64,000 nucleotides of DNA from Eubacteriaceae bacterium CHKCI004 (GTDB taxonomy: Bacteria > Bacillota > Clostridia > Lachnospirales > Lachnospiraceae): NCBI GenBank assembly GCA_900016875.1, contig FCNR01000063.1, forward strand, positions 248,001 to 312,000. The letters run 5' to 3'. Position 1 is the first letter of the stretch. Each line of letters opens with the position of its first letter. The notes below the pieces were generated by a model. The model was not told the DNA's origin. It saw only the letters and a program-made list of their open reading frames with translations, and did no database searches. Shown here in pieces: positions 63,885-64,000 of the stretch. Position numbers and translations under genes: made by a program.

Positions 63885-64000
63885 AATAGAAGCAGAAGGT
63901 CTTTGGCGAGGCTTCCGGCAGGAATCGGAGGCCGGATGTGAAGGACTGAAAATGAAAAGACAGTGATACACAGCTGTGTGCCGGCCAGGTGAGAGCGGGA

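Overview
The window looks like a chromosomal segment of a spore-forming, anaerobic gut Firmicute, most likely a member of the Lachnospiraceae. The evidence is gene content and order: tgt, yajC, a TIGR04086 membrane gene, a SCIFF peptide with its radical-SAM maturase, and secDF in one run; an IspH-ribosomal-S1 fusion; a group B-type [FeFe] hydrogenase; indolepyruvate:ferredoxin oxidoreductase with a PaaK-type ligase; diaminopimelate dehydrogenase; and Spo0A. Strong AGGAGG-type ribosome binding sites precede most genes. No rRNA, tRNA or CRISPR array was found. The species cannot be named from the sequence alone.

Layout. (1) 1-6042 is an accessory module, almost all on the minus strand: ECF transporter S and T components, a receiver-less winged-helix regulator, a MATE exporter, a TetR regulator, a SAM methyltransferase and a small XRE regulator with a truncated second copy. 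A 15-bp palindrome recurs at the MATE and methyltransferase promoters. (2) 6043-7520 is an IS4-family element with long matching ends but an internally deleted transposase; it interrupts the first codons of another gene. (3) 7521-17103 is a decaying region. A response-regulator tail, a GT2-GtrA gene, a P-type ATPase, a YycO-like gene and a GT4/YfhO chimera all keep recognisable ends but have lost internal segments. A phosphodiester glycosidase, an AGCS symporter and a DUF2007 gene between them look intact. (4) 17206-22552 holds an ECF-type sigma factor, a membrane partner, an MFS transporter and an ABC exporter; the sigma gene and the ABC operon share a near-identical promoter-like block. (5) 22792-37479 is core: tRNA modification, Sec accessory proteins, SCIFF system, recJ, HAD phosphatase, apt, RpiR regulator, flavoprotein, cmk, ispH-rpsA. 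(6) 37545-44602 holds a large c-di-GMP protein, PAP2 phosphatase, hydrogenase, an AAA ATPase, a coiled-coil protein and YerC. (7) 44682-50312 covers aryl-pyruvate oxidation (iorAB, paaK-like), ddh and upp. (8) 50493-56117 has an amidohydrolase, aminotransferase, acyl-CoA ligase and sodium symporter. (9) 56444-58149 contains two tandem spo0A genes of identical length. (10) 58179-63884 contains TetR, a 1346-residue MMPL/YhgE-like fusion and mntP behind a probable Mn2+ riboswitch.

How it fits together. The cell is a fermenter that handles ferredoxin electrons (hydrogenase, indolepyruvate oxidoreductase) and activates aryl or acyl acids to CoA thioesters. The most noteworthy signals are the tandem Spo0A pair, the sigma-factor/ABC promoter pair, the MMPL fusion with an internal signal peptide and internal start, and the dense cluster of internally deleted genes beside the IS. 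The last could be genuine genome decay or an assembly artefact.
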